Below, piece by piece: positions 50,704 through 59,159 of a stretch of 64,000 bases of DNA (position 1 is its first letter; the number at the start of each line of letters is the position of its first letter). The DNA comes from Candidatus Treponema caballi (GTDB lineage: Bacteria; Spirochaetota; Spirochaetia; Treponematales; Treponemataceae): the NCBI GenBank assembly GCA_018066285.1, contig JAGHRS010000002.1:186001-250000 (forward strand). The letters run 5' to 3'. Below the pieces are notes generated by a model. It saw nothing but the letters and a program-made list of their open reading frames with translations, ran no database searches and was not told where the DNA came from. A program made the position numbers and the translations under genes.

Positions 50704-51218
50704 AGAACTTTCCCCATGATGGAAGCAACACTGATGAAGCCATAATCGCGCGAATCTATTGATGATGCATAGTTGTCACCAATGGCAAGAATGGTACCTT
50801 CCGGAACTTCACTGTTGAATTTCAGGCGCTGGTACTGGCCTTCTGTTAAAGGAATTGTGTTTCCACCCACACTCATACTATAGCCCGAATCCGTTGAAAA
50901 TGCCAGCGTTTCATGCTCCGTGGCAACACATCTTTTTATGACCGGCCTGTCATTGTACCAGTAGTAGACGACATCCCCCCTTTCAGGAGTTTTCCACTGC
51001 TTTCTGAGCGTATCTCCAGAAGGATTGTAAAAACCGTAGTGAATCTTGCTCAGGACAATAAGGCTTCCGTCTGGAATTGCAGGTTCCATGGATGTGCCTG
51101 AAACGCGCTGGATGTCGATTATGTATGTTTTCAGGAGAGCTGCAACGAGAATAGTCGCTATTACAAGGCCTGCTATTCCCGGAGATTTCTTTTCCTGCGC
51201 TTTTTTTTCTTCTTTCAT
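50694..51218 (-). CDS. lepB: Signal peptidase I
   Basis: 174 residues with one N-terminal membrane anchor (GIAGLVIATILVAALLKTYII). Catalytic Ser in SGTSMEPAIPDGS and Lys in RPVIKRCVATE are the S26 dyad. The SGDTLRKQWKTPERGDVV segment and GDNYASSIDSRDYG near the end are conserved family boxes. It cleaves Sec signal peptides at the outer face of the inner membrane. The start is preceded by a promoter (TCGACA-17-TAGAAT, on the minus strand) whose -10 lies eight bases from the ATG. First gene of the operon lepB-PBP-maf-HD-GYP, divergent from the LysM-M23 gene. Confidence 0.93.
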   Translation of the reverse strand: MKEEKKAQEKKSPGIAGLVIATILVAALLKTYIIDIQRVSGTSMEPAIPDGSLIVLSKIHYGFYNPSGDTLRKQWKTPERGDVVYYWYNDRPVIKRCVATEHETLAFSTDSGYSMSVGGNTIPLTEGQYQRLKFNSEVPEGTILAIGDNYASSIDSRDYGFISVASIMGKVLWQ

Positions 51219-51226
51219 GCTGGTTT

Positions 51227-51255
51227 ATTCTAATATGAGCAACATTTTATGTCGA
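51227..51255 (-). promoter_or_regulatory. Promoter of lepB
   Basis: On the minus strand TCGACA and TAGAAT with a 17-base spacer, the -10 ending eight bases before the ATG, with no Shine-Dalgarno. Confidence 0.55.
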
Positions 51256-51258
51256 TAG

Positions 51259-52413
51259 ATGAGTATGGAAATAATCAGTTACTTCGATTCAAGTGCTTTT
51301 CAGGAGAGTAATTACACTCCGCTCCCTCTTGAATCACTGCTTGAAAAACAGAGAAAGCAGCAGAAAAAGCATACCGCAGTGCAGGCCTTCCTTCACGAGC
51401 GTCTCAGTGAAACAGCGGCTCTCGTGCCTGAAGTGTTATACAACATACGATGGGGTATAGCCGGCCTTCTTGCAGCCGCAGCTCTTATTGCAGGAAGTTT
51501 CGCCATCTGGCACGCCTGCCTTTCACTGCCTGAACCTGCTGACCTTGACTATGACATAACGGAAGAGGCCCGCATCATGAATGAAGTGATGAGCAGTCTT
51601 GTCTTTGGAAACGCACAGGATGAATTCCTTGCAGACGGTACTCTGTTTGATGCTGCGGAAATCACCGCATTTGCTCAGCCGGTCAGTTATGAAGACTACA
51701 CTGTCCGTTCCGGAGACACCATTTCCTCAATCAGCCTTAAGTTTGGTCTGTCAAATATCTGTACGCTTATTTCCGTGAACAACATAAAGAACGTCCGTGT
51801 TCTTGCACCCGGCCAGAAACTTAAAGTCCCGAATTACGACGGTATTGTGTATACCGTACGGTCAGGAGATACGCTGGAAGGTCTTTCCGCCAGATATGGT
51901 GTGACTGTGGAATCGCTTCTTGATGTAAACGACCTGCCGACTGTCACCGTAATGCCGGGTAATGTGCTCTTCATCCCGGGCGGAAAACTTGACAATGAGA
52001 CACTGCAGAATGCGTTGGGTAACAGTTTCATCTGCCCTCTGTCTGCTTCTTACAGAATATCTTCCTATTATGGAAAGCGTGCTGATCCGTTTACCGGTGT
52101 TGCAAGCAATCATACAGGTATTGATCTTGCAGTTGCCAAAGGAACGCCTATCCGCGCTGCAAAATATGGAACTGTCGTTACCGCGGGCTGGTCAAACACT
52201 TACGGTAATTACGTCATCATCAGCCATAGTGACGGCTATCAGACGCTGTACGGCCACATGACAAAGTACACGGTCAAGAAAGGTCAGGTGGTAAATCAGG
52301 GTGAGCTTATCGGATACGTTGGAAGCACCGGCTATTCGACAGGTCCGCATCTTCATTTTTCAGTCTACAAGAACGGAAACCTCATAAATCCGCTTTCTGT
52401 AGTCAAATTGTAA
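51259..52413 (+). CDS. LysM-domain M23 metallopeptidase
   Basis: 384 residues (start ATG 51259 or 51265). One membrane helix at about 70-92 (IAGLLAAAALIAGSFAIWHACL), two LysM repeats (about 150-193, YTVRSGDTISSISLKFGL; and 197-240, YTVRSGDTLEGLSARYGV), then an M23 peptidase domain (about 265-384) with zinc residues in NHTGIDLA and HLHFSVY. It should cut or bind peptidoglycan in the periplasm, or act as an EnvC/NlpD-like factor for cell separation if inactive. First gene of a cluster with a small zinc-ribbon protein and the propeller-deacetylase gene, divergent from lepB. Confidence 0.92.
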   Translation: MSMEIISYFDSSAFQESNYTPLPLESLLEKQRKQQKKHTAVQAFLHERLSETAALVPEVLYNIRWGIAGLLAAAALIAGSFAIWHACLSLPEPADLDYDITEEARIMNEVMSSLVFGNAQDEFLADGTLFDAAEITAFAQPVSYEDYTVRSGDTISSISLKFGLSNICTLISVNNIKNVRVLAPGQKLKVPNYDGIVYTVRSGDTLEGLSARYGVTVESLLDVNDLPTVTVMPGNVLFIPGGKLDNETLQNALGNSFICPLSASYRISSYYGKRADPFTGVASNHTGIDLAVAKGTPIRAAKYGTVVTAGWSNTYGNYVIISHSDGYQTLYGHMTKYTVKKGQVVNQGELIGYVGSTGYSTGPHLHFSVYKNGNLINPLSVVKL

Positions 52414-52437
52414 ATTAACCTTTTGAGAGGTAAAAAT

Positions 52438-52689
52438 ATGCAGTTACCAGGCGTCTGCTGCAAGTGCGGCAGAACAATTCAGAATGATTTTGTATACTGT
52501 CCTTGGTGCGGTGTTTCCCAGATCGCTGAACTTGTTCCGGCAGGAGTTCCTGAAGGACATGCTTCTCATGCGGCCTGTGCTGAAAACACCTGTGTAAAAG
52601 AGAGCAGACTGTCACGCATTTCCCGCACTCTTGATGAGCTTGAACGGGATTTCACACTGTTTGCCTACAAACAGCACAAGGACGACTGA
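52438..52689 (+). CDS. Small zinc-ribbon protein of unknown function
   Basis: 83 residues from the ATG at 52438, preceded by GAGAGG; the ORF-track TTG is earlier. The N-terminus VCCKCGRTI and YCPWCGVSQ make a two-CxxC zinc ribbon, and two more cysteines are in CAENTC. The C-terminal half is charged and helical (SRISRTLDELERDFTLFAYK). It lies 24 bp after the M23 gene and 38 bp before the deacetylase gene, so it is probably cotranscribed. Function unknown. Confidence 0.7.
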   Translation: MQLPGVCCKCGRTIQNDFVYCPWCGVSQIAELVPAGVPEGHASHAACAENTCVKESRLSRISRTLDELERDFTLFAYKQHKDD

Positions 52690-52727
52690 AAGCATGCCCG
52701 GAAGTTTCCGGTGCAGAAGGATGAGCA

Positions 52728-54989
52728 ATGAGTAAAAGAAACTTCACAAGGCTGTTTGTGACGGTTATGGCATGCCTTTTTGCCGTGAACGCTACAGCAG
52801 AGACGACATTTTCCTCAATGGATCTGAGCTCTGGATCTGAGCTCCTTTTTACTGCTGTCACGGATGATTCTTCCCTTTGCAGCTATCAGAGCCTGTATCT
52901 TTCTACGCTCACCACGGGAGGCGACCAGGCCGCTTCCAGCTCACCTGAAATACTTACCTGCTTCCCGCAGAGACTGAATGTGTACGGAAACGGTTCATTG
53001 CTTGAAATCCGTAACAGTGCAGGTACGGCTTTGTACGATGCCGGTACGGGAAAACTTACCTGGACAGAAGGCTCTGACCTCGCTTTCCAGACACGCAGAA
53101 CTGCTTCTTCCTATCTTGAACCTGTTTCAGTTAGCCCGGACGGCAACTGGAAATGTGTTTTTGAAAAAAAATCAGCTGTTACTGCTGATATCTATATTGA
53201 ATCAGTTGCAAGCGGGAAACGGCTTCTCCTTTCAGAAGACGAAGAATACCGCTATGACTGTATTCCTGTAAAATGGTCTCCGGATTCATCCATTGTCATT
53301 TATGAGAAAAAAGGCATGCTGTACTTCCTCAAGACAGCAGATGTCTTCAATTCCGCTTCCCTGACAGAAGAGTTCCGTACAATAGGAAAGGGAAATATAT
53401 CAAATGCAGGATGGGCAAACAGCCGGACGATTGTCTATGTGGATTATGATGTGGTATACGCCATTTCCGTAAATGAGCTTCAGACCCGTGCCCTGTATTC
53501 AGATTTTCTCGGACTTGATACCATCGCAGGCCGGCTTCCTGCTCCGTTCAACAGTGAAAAGGATCAGTTCTGGGTAAATGATGATATTTCTGCCCTCGTA
53601 GTAGTGCAGAACAACCGGACACTCTGGTATCTTGAGCTGTCAGGAACCGATTTCAATTATGTTTCAAACATAATGTCTTTCCCGCTCATGCATGTGCCCG
53701 GAGCCGCAGTCTCCTTTGATGTGTTCTGGACTCCTGCTGAAAATCACGTACAGTATCCTGTCGTCTGGATAGAGATATTCCGTTCCGGAGAACGCGAAAG
53801 CTATACCTATAAACTGTACCGTCATGTTGAAGATGGCAGCTGCTCTTTCGTATCGCTCACCATGCCTTCTGGCGTTTCTGATCCGTCCCTTTCTCCTGAT
53901 GGAACAAAGCTTGCATTCAAGAGTGATGTAACTCTGCATGTATATGACCTGAATGACTGGCAGCAGACAGATGTATATTATGGCGAAAAAATCATTTCCT
54001 TTGCCTGGCTTTCAAATGACTGTCTGTATGCAGGTGGTGATGAGACTGTGCGGGAATGGAACATAACAAGCGACACAAGCAGGGTTCTGTTCCTTTCATC
54101 AGTGAACCGCTTCGGCTGGAACATGACGAGCGATGTCATCCTTGGAAAAAACAAGGCCGGCACTTTTGCCTATGACCGCGACAGACACGTATGGACAGAA
54201 TATACAGGTGAAATTGTACGTGGTACATCCGTTCAGAACGATACATGGCGCGTTTTCTTAAGTGAAAGCAAATCAGACAGATTTACCAACGGCATATATG
54301 TCAGGACGCTTTCTGGCATGACGGAAACACGGCCGCTTGTTGCTGATTACACCATTCCTGCGGTTAACATACCACGCATTGCACTTGTGTTTGATGCACT
54401 TGATAATGCAGACGGCCTGACAAGAATTCTTGATACGCTGGAGAAAGGCGGCATAAAGGCGACATTCTTCATTAACGGCGAGTTCATCAGACGCTTCCCG
54501 AGTGCTGTAAAAGAAATTGTAAAGGCGGGACACCAGTGTGCTTCCATGTTCTTTACGACAGGAAACCTGACTTCGCTTACTTTTGTTTCAGACGAAAGCT
54601 ACATCCGCCGCGGTCTTGCCAGAAACGAGGATGAGTTCTATGCACTTACAGATAATGAACTGACGCTGTACTGGCATGCACCTTATTACGCAGTAACTGA
54701 AGATATCCTCAATTCCGGAAAGAAAGCAGGATATGCGTACATAAACGCAAGCTGTGACGTTAAGGATATGAGCACCATTGAAGGCTATGTACATGAAGGA
54801 AAGACGTACTATTCTTCCCAGCAGGTCATTGAGTATCTGTCACAGTCTCTGTTTGACGGTGCTGTCATTCCCGTTTCTGTTGGTGTAAGTGAAGGAACGC
54901 GCACCGATTATCTGTACGACCGTCTTGATGTGCTTATTGCTGCCATCCAGGAAGCTGGTTACCAGTTCGTGACTGTGTCCGGCCTCTGA
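52728..54989 (+). CDS. Beta-propeller protein with degenerate polysaccharide deacetylase domain
   Basis: 753 residues with a signal peptide (FVTVMACLFAVNATA). Residues about 30-530 have WD40/TolB-like beta-propeller repeats (VSPDGNWKCVFEKK, LSPDGTKLAFKSDV). The C-terminal ~220 residues look like a NodB-type polysaccharide deacetylase (IALVFDALDNADGLTRILDT, KATFFINGEF). The metal-binding second Asp of TFDDG is Ala (VFDALD), the two His of the HxxxH motif are missing in GHQCASMFFTTGN, and the RAPYG motif reads WHAPYY. It is probably not a deacetylase any more but may bind peptidoglycan or glycan. Confidence 0.82.
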   Translation: MSKRNFTRLFVTVMACLFAVNATAETTFSSMDLSSGSELLFTAVTDDSSLCSYQSLYLSTLTTGGDQAASSSPEILTCFPQRLNVYGNGSLLEIRNSAGTALYDAGTGKLTWTEGSDLAFQTRRTASSYLEPVSVSPDGNWKCVFEKKSAVTADIYIESVASGKRLLLSEDEEYRYDCIPVKWSPDSSIVIYEKKGMLYFLKTADVFNSASLTEEFRTIGKGNISNAGWANSRTIVYVDYDVVYAISVNELQTRALYSDFLGLDTIAGRLPAPFNSEKDQFWVNDDISALVVVQNNRTLWYLELSGTDFNYVSNIMSFPLMHVPGAAVSFDVFWTPAENHVQYPVVWIEIFRSGERESYTYKLYRHVEDGSCSFVSLTMPSGVSDPSLSPDGTKLAFKSDVTLHVYDLNDWQQTDVYYGEKIISFAWLSNDCLYAGGDETVREWNITSDTSRVLFLSSVNRFGWNMTSDVILGKNKAGTFAYDRDRHVWTEYTGEIVRGTSVQNDTWRVFLSESKSDRFTNGIYVRTLSGMTETRPLVADYTIPAVNIPRIALVFDALDNADGLTRILDTLEKGGIKATFFINGEFIRRFPSAVKEIVKAGHQCASMFFTTGNLTSLTFVSDESYIRRGLARNEDEFYALTDNELTLYWHAPYYAVTEDILNSGKKAGYAYINASCDVKDMSTIEGYVHEGKTYYSSQQVIEYLSQSLFDGAVIPVSVGVSEGTRTDYLYDRLDVLIAAIQEAGYQFVTVSGL

Positions 54990-55014
54990 CAGATTTTACA
55001 ACTCTGAAAAAAAC

Positions 55015-56463
55015 TTACTGTTCAATTTTCCTCAGCACGATGCGGTCAAGCAGGGATTTGACCGCGCCTGCTTCTGTAATGCTTCTGTCCGCAATCAGTG
55101 GCACCGTCTCAAGCGCTTTTCCCTCAAACGAATACGTCACTGTTCCAAGACAGTCGCCGGCGTTTACCGGAGCGCGTACATATGCCGGCACATCAACCGT
55201 CATGGTAAGCTCCACTGCCTTGCCAGAAGCTCCTGCGGAAGGCGTTCCCGTGAGAGGCACTGTAACCGCAGGATTCCTTGCCTGAACCAGGAACAGTTCG
55301 TCAGCCTCAAGACCGCAGGAAACAATGACAGGAACGTTGTTCACTTTTTCCGGCTGCACCGTTGCGAAGTTGGCGAACGCATATTCCATGAGAAGGGTGC
55401 CGTCCTGTACGCGGAATGCGTTTCCTTCCTTTGAGTTGTTACCGGGACCGCCCATTGTTACTGAGACAAAGCGTGTTCCGTTACGTTTTGCGGTAAGCGC
55501 AAGATTGTAGCCAGACTCATCAATGTAGCCCGTTTTCAGGCCGTCGGCACCTTCCAGCGTTTCAAGAAGCGGGTTCGTGTTCTTCTTTGTGCGGCTTTCG
55601 TACGGAATGTACCAGTTTCCGCTTCCACGGGCAATCTCCGCGGCAGTAAGATCCGCCGGCAGATTCTCCGGTTTTGGATACGTAAAGCTTTTGAGTGAAT
55701 GATATTTCTCAAGGCTTTCCGGATAGCGCTCTATGTACACACGTGAAAACTGGACGAAATCGCGTGCAGTCGTCATATTAAGCTCGCTGTAGCCCGAAGG
55801 CTCCACGAAGAATGTATTTTCCAGTCCAAGAGATGCAACCTCTCTGTTCATGCGCTTCAGGAACTCATCCATTGAGCCTGTCGTGTAATCAGCAAGCGCA
55901 TATGCCGCATCATTTCCTGACATGACAGAAAGTCCCTGAAGCAGCTCATGGAGCGTAACGCGCTGACCTTCAGCCAGGAACATGAGCGAAGAGTCCCACG
56001 GCTGGTTTACCGCCCAGCAATCAGGTGGCAGCGGCACCGTGTCATCATACGAGATGCGGCCTGTCGCAATTTCCTGCTCAACAACGAACATCGCGACAAG
56101 CTTCGTCATGCTTGCAGGCGGAATAAGCTCATCCGCGTTCTTCTCATACAGAATGCAGCCGTTTGAGCTGTCAATGAGGATGGCAGATTCAGCTGCAACA
56201 GGCAGATCCGGCATGTCATACTCGTACGGAAGCGGCGAAATAATGTCTTTCTGTGCCATTCCGTCAAGAACAGCCTCAAACGCGACTTCTGCCTCTGCAG
56301 AAAGCGGAGCAGGGGAAGCAAGCAGCAAATCAGCGCGGTACAGGCAGAAGAACGCAGTCGAAAGGGTTCCCACAATAATGAGCGCTGCAATCTGGCAGAT
56401 GAGGACTAATCTGTTTTTCCATGCGCTCTTAAAAAAGGACGCACATTTCTCAAGTATTTTCAT
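55015..56463 (-). CDS. dacA: D-alanyl-D-alanine carboxypeptidase (PBP5/6 type)
   Basis: 482 residues from the ATG at 56463. The ORF-track start at 56517 would put 18 codons inside the terminator hairpin of the upstream gene, so the later ATG is preferred. An N-terminal membrane anchor (LVLICQIAALIIVGTLSTAFF) precedes the peptidase domain: SxxK in PPASMTKL, SGN in SVMSGNDAA and KTG in GLKTGYIDE. The C-terminal domain (about 380-482) is PBP5_C-like. It trims pentapeptides of peptidoglycan. Convergent with the propeller gene, and 45 bp downstream of the DUF4867 gene behind its terminator. Confidence 0.92.
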   Translation of the reverse strand: MKILEKCASFFKSAWKNRLVLICQIAALIIVGTLSTAFFCLYRADLLLASPAPLSAEAEVAFEAVLDGMAQKDIISPLPYEYDMPDLPVAAESAILIDSSNGCILYEKNADELIPPASMTKLVAMFVVEQEIATGRISYDDTVPLPPDCWAVNQPWDSSLMFLAEGQRVTLHELLQGLSVMSGNDAAYALADYTTGSMDEFLKRMNREVASLGLENTFFVEPSGYSELNMTTARDFVQFSRVYIERYPESLEKYHSLKSFTYPKPENLPADLTAAEIARGSGNWYIPYESRTKKNTNPLLETLEGADGLKTGYIDESGYNLALTAKRNGTRFVSVTMGGPGNNSKEGNAFRVQDGTLLMEYAFANFATVQPEKVNNVPVIVSCGLEADELFLVQARNPAVTVPLTGTPSAGASGKAVELTMTVDVPAYVRAPVNAGDCLGTVTYSFEGKALETVPLIADRSITEAGAVKSLLDRIVLRKIEQ

Positions 56464-56471
56464 AAGTGCAT

Positions 56472-56510
56472 AAAAAAGCCCTGCAGCGGCGTGTGACACA
56501 CTGCAGAGCG
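56472..56510 (-). terminator. Terminator of the DUF4867 gene
   Basis: On the minus strand CTCTGCAGTGTGT and ACACGCCGCTGCAG can pair (CTGCAG repeated inversely) and are followed by GGGC and a T-run, immediately before the dacA start. Confidence 0.6.
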
Positions 56511-56561
56511 TGTTCATTCAAAAGATGCAGAAAGTATAGGGATATGTCCCGTTTTTTTCAA

Positions 56562-57212
56562 TCAGTTCTTTGAAAGGTCAATGTTCTTTCCAATCAGACC
56601 GACAAAAGCACCCTGCTTTGCCTCTGATGAATCCGGATGAGCAATGAGCCACTTGTTGCGTGCCCACAGGAGCTTATCCTCTGCGTCGATTTCCTTCAGT
56701 TCCGGCTTTGCTGTGTTTGTGTCCTTTGGCAGAACGATGATGACGCGGAAGCCTTCTTTAGAAACTTCACCGTCGCGTACTGCGTTACATGGAGCATAGT
56801 GCAGAGTTGTCTCATACACCTGAACAACAGTGCCTGCTGGAACATAGAAAGCCTCAACCAGGTCGGTGTCAAACTTTCCGTTCTTTACATCCTGCAGAGA
56901 ACCCAGCATAAGGATGCAGTCCTTTGAAGGAATGTTCAGCTCAGAGCCGATATGCCACTCAAGGCAGTTCAGCTTTGTGTTGTTTCCGTTGCAGAAACCA
57001 ACCTGAATCGGCATGCCGCCATAAGCGTTCGTGCTGAATTCCTTAGCAACAGGCAGAGCTTCAAGAGCTGCAAGACCTGGCTCGTAAATAACTGCATCTG
57101 CTGGAAGGTCTGTAACCTCATCAAGCTTAGCAAGAAGATCCTTTACATCATAGCCCTTAAGGACTTTTCCGTATTTTTCGAATTTGTGGCTGAAAACAGA
57201 TTTAATAACCAT
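56562..57212 (-). CDS. DUF4867 family protein
   Basis: 216 residues, GAAAGAGG before the ATG. It matches the conserved pattern of the DUF4867 family (cupin-like barrel; QVGFCNGNNTKLNCLEWHIGSELN and AFYVPAGTVVQVYETTLHYAPCNAV). The family has no established function, though the size and motifs suggest a sugar-processing cupin. A -10 TATACT on the minus strand, at about 57229-57234, gives it its own promoter. A terminator follows it. It is isolated from metabolic genes that would give a hint. Confidence 0.8.
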   Translation of the reverse strand: MVIKSVFSHKFEKYGKVLKGYDVKDLLAKLDEVTDLPADAVIYEPGLAALEALPVAKEFSTNAYGGMPIQVGFCNGNNTKLNCLEWHIGSELNIPSKDCILMLGSLQDVKNGKFDTDLVEAFYVPAGTVVQVYETTLHYAPCNAVRDGEVSKEGFRVIIVLPKDTNTAKPELKEIDAEDKLLWARNKWLIAHPDSSEAKQGAFVGLIGKNIDLSKN

Positions 57213-57322
57213 ATATTACCTCTTTCTCTTAGTATACCATGATTTCTAAATAGCGGTACACAAAATTGTTAGGGAAAACTTCTGAAAATGCGGGCGTTGC
57301 GTCACAACCTGCGGTTGCGCCG

Positions 57323-57391
57323 CCGGGCTTTCCGCTGTTCCGGGCAGCCGCCCTCCATTCCTCCGGAACGGCTCCGCCGCAGCTCCAATCC
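57323..57391. repeat. GC-rich dispersed repeat, copy B
   Basis: Shares the ordered blocks GGCTTTCCG, AGCCGCC, GGCTCCGCC and CTCCAATCC with copy A at 1382-1461. It lies just before the 63 bp tandem array and has no supported ORF. Confidence 0.5.
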
Positions 57392-57412
57392 CTAACGCGG
57401 GATGACACTGCC

Positions 57413-57727
57413 TTTTTGCAGATAGATTTAATTGCCGACCGTCCAATGCCACCTGAAAGCGGCTGCGGGACGGTCTTTTTGCAGCTGACATTGATTGGCG
57501 ACCGTCCAACGATATGTGAAAGCGGTTGCGGGACGGTCTTTTTGCAGCTGACATTGATTGGCGACCGTCCAACGCCATATGAAAGCCACTGCTGGACGGT
57601 CTTTTTGCAGCTGACATTGATTGGCGACCGTCCAACGCCATATGAAAGCCACTGCAGGACGGTCTTTTTTCAGACAGATTTGATAGGCGACCGTCCAGTG
57701 TCATCTGAAAGCGACTGCAGGACGGTT
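57413..57727. repeat. Five tandem copies of a 63 bp hairpin unit
   Basis: Five exact-length units start at 57413, 57476, 57539, 57602 and 57665. Each contains GACCGTCC and, after about 22 bases, GGACGGTC, which form an 8 bp stem. In the first four the stem is followed by TTTTT on the plus strand. The units differ mostly in the loop. Because 63 is divisible by three, both strands show long repeat ORFs, which I take as by-products. The 536 bp between aroC and the DUF4867 gene hold nothing else but the GC-rich repeat upstream. Confidence 0.85.
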
Positions 57728-57748
57728 ATCCCTGATTCGGCGCTTCTG

Positions 57749-58879
57749 TTAAAGAAATTGAACAGCCAGCTGCCTCAGCAGCATGTCACAGAGCGTAATG
57801 GCGGCCATAGCCTCCACTACAGGGACGATGCGTGGACAGAGGCACACGTCGTGCCTTCCGGTAATCTTCATGTCGGCCGCTTTGCCGTTTCTGGTGACTG
57901 TCTGCTGCTCTTTCGCTATACTCGGGACCGGCTTTACCGCCACACGGAAGATTATGTCGTTTCCGTTTGATATGCCGCCAAGAATGCCGCCCGCGTTGTT
58001 CGTCACAAACGCCGGACTTGCAGATAAGGCCTCATCCGCTTTCAAGGCAGCCGGCCGCATGGCGTCGTTACACTCGCTGCCTTTCATACGGGCAACAGCG
58101 AACCCTGAGCCGAACTCAATGCCCTTTATGGCACCAATAGAAAGCATGGCTTTTGCAAGCTCAGCGTCCAGTTTGTCAAAAACAGGCTCACCAAGACCGG
58201 CCGGCACCCCGCGGATAAGGCATTCAACAACGCCACCCGCGCTGTCACCTTCCGCCCGGAGAGAAGCGATTTTCTCTTCCATGAGGGTTGCTGCCTTGTT
58301 GTCACATGCGCGCATGCTGTTTTCCTCAATGCAGTCAAGGTTGAATTCGTTGCACTCAATGCCTGCCGCTTCTGTCGTAAATGCCGTGATAGAAAAGGGC
58401 ACCAGCGCTTCCAGCACCTGACGGGCGACAGCGCCTGCTGCGACGCGCGCTGCAGTTTCACGGCCTGATGAGCGGCCGCCTCCCCGGTAATCGCGCCTTC
58501 CGTACTTTGCGTCGTACGTGTAGTCAGCGTGACCGGGACGGTACATGTCCTTTATGTTGCTGTAATCAGCGGAGTGCTGTGATGTATTCCTTATAATGAT
58601 GGCAATAGGCGTTCCTGTCGTTACGCCTTCAAAAAGCCCCGAGACGATTTCTGCGCGGTCTGCTTCACTCCGGCTGGTGACAGCGGCATTGGCGGCCGCG
58701 GCCTTGTCAGCAGATGGCGCTTTCTGTCCCGGGCGACGCCTGTCCAGCTCTTTCTGAATGCGGTCAAGGTCAAGCTTAATGCCGGCAGGACATCCGTCAA
58801 TGACGCAGCCAAGCGCATCCCCGTGGCTTTCGCCGAAAGTCGTGACTTTGAAAAGAGTTCCGAATGTGTTTCCTGACAT
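57749..58879 (-). CDS. aroC: Chorismate synthase
   Basis: 376 residues from the ATG at 58879, preceded by GGAGCAG; the ORF-track start adds 24 residues. Signature motifs: MSGNTFGTLFKVTTFGESHG at the N-terminus, RRPGQ and DYRGGGRSSGRETAARVAAG in the centre, and SDFGSGFAV-type (here EFGSGFAVARM) further on. It makes chorismate from EPSP with reduced FMN, the last shared step of aromatic amino acid synthesis. It has its own promoter and a leader hairpin. The 3' end is followed by the 63 bp repeat array. Confidence 0.96.
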   Translation of the reverse strand: MSGNTFGTLFKVTTFGESHGDALGCVIDGCPAGIKLDLDRIQKELDRRRPGQKAPSADKAAAANAAVTSRSEADRAEIVSGLFEGVTTGTPIAIIIRNTSQHSADYSNIKDMYRPGHADYTYDAKYGRRDYRGGGRSSGRETAARVAAGAVARQVLEALVPFSITAFTTEAAGIECNEFNLDCIEENSMRACDNKAATLMEEKIASLRAEGDSAGGVVECLIRGVPAGLGEPVFDKLDAELAKAMLSIGAIKGIEFGSGFAVARMKGSECNDAMRPAALKADEALSASPAFVTNNAGGILGGISNGNDIIFRVAVKPVPSIAKEQQTVTRNGKAADMKITGRHDVCLCPRIVPVVEAMAAITLCDMLLRQLAVQFL

Positions 58880-58894
58880 AATCTGCTCCGTAAA

Positions 58895-58922
58895 TCGCAT
58901 GTAAGCCGATACCGACATGCGA
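58895..58922 (-). promoter_or_regulatory. Leader hairpin of aroC
   Basis: On the minus strand TCGCATGT and ACATGCGA form an 8 bp stem with a 12-base loop, just before the RBS. It may affect translation or RNA stability. Confidence 0.5.
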
Positions 58923-58930
58923 CAGTAATC

Positions 58931-58959
58931 ATCGTACCCAATTTGTGCCAATCGTGCAA
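58931..58959 (-). promoter_or_regulatory. Promoter of aroC
   Basis: On the minus strand TTGCAC and TACGAT with a 17-base spacer, 51 bases upstream of the ATG. It is divergent from the dapA promoter region. Confidence 0.6.
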
Positions 58960-59010
58960 GTTTTCATGTATACCTGTAGTGTAAATCAGGGAACTTTTCT
59001 CAGAAACATA

Positions 59011-59039
59011 TTGAAACTTGTGCATAAAAATGCAATAAT
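59011..59039 (+). promoter_or_regulatory. Promoter of dapA
   Basis: TTGAAA and AATAAT with a 17-base spacer and an extended TGC before the -10. The start should be near 59046. Confidence 0.65.
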
Positions 59040-59071
59040 CTGCATAAACTTACGAAAATATGCGTGGAGAT

Positions 59072-59159
59072 GTGACAAAAAGTACATCCGTGTACTTTTT
59101 TGTCACGGCAGTTGCGAATGCGTTGCATCCACAACTGCAATACGATGCCATCCATGGCA
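59072..59159 (+). promoter_or_regulatory. Three tandem hairpins in the dapA leader
   Basis: GTGACAAAAAGTACA with TGTACTTTTTTGTCAC (loop TCCG), GCAGTTG with CAACTGC around an inner stem, and TGCCAT with ATGGCA follow one another. No T-run follows the first stem. It does not look like the lysine riboswitch that is known upstream of lysine genes. Confidence 0.5.

Noticed and set aside
57246-57704. Minus-strand repeat ORF (152 aa) over the same array
   Set aside because: By-product of the 63 bp period, as for the plus-strand ORF; no clear RBS or promoter.
57266-57970. Long plus-strand ORF (234 aa) with 21-residue repeats across the tandem array
   Set aside because: The repeat unit is 63 bp, so all frames stay open by arithmetic; the ORF continues into the antisense of aroC. 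Stem conservation and the equal minus-strand ORF point to a non-coding array.
59072-59107. First dapA leader hairpin as a Rho-independent terminator of a preceding gene
   Set aside because: No T-run follows the stem, and the nearest upstream gene, aroC, is on the other strand.
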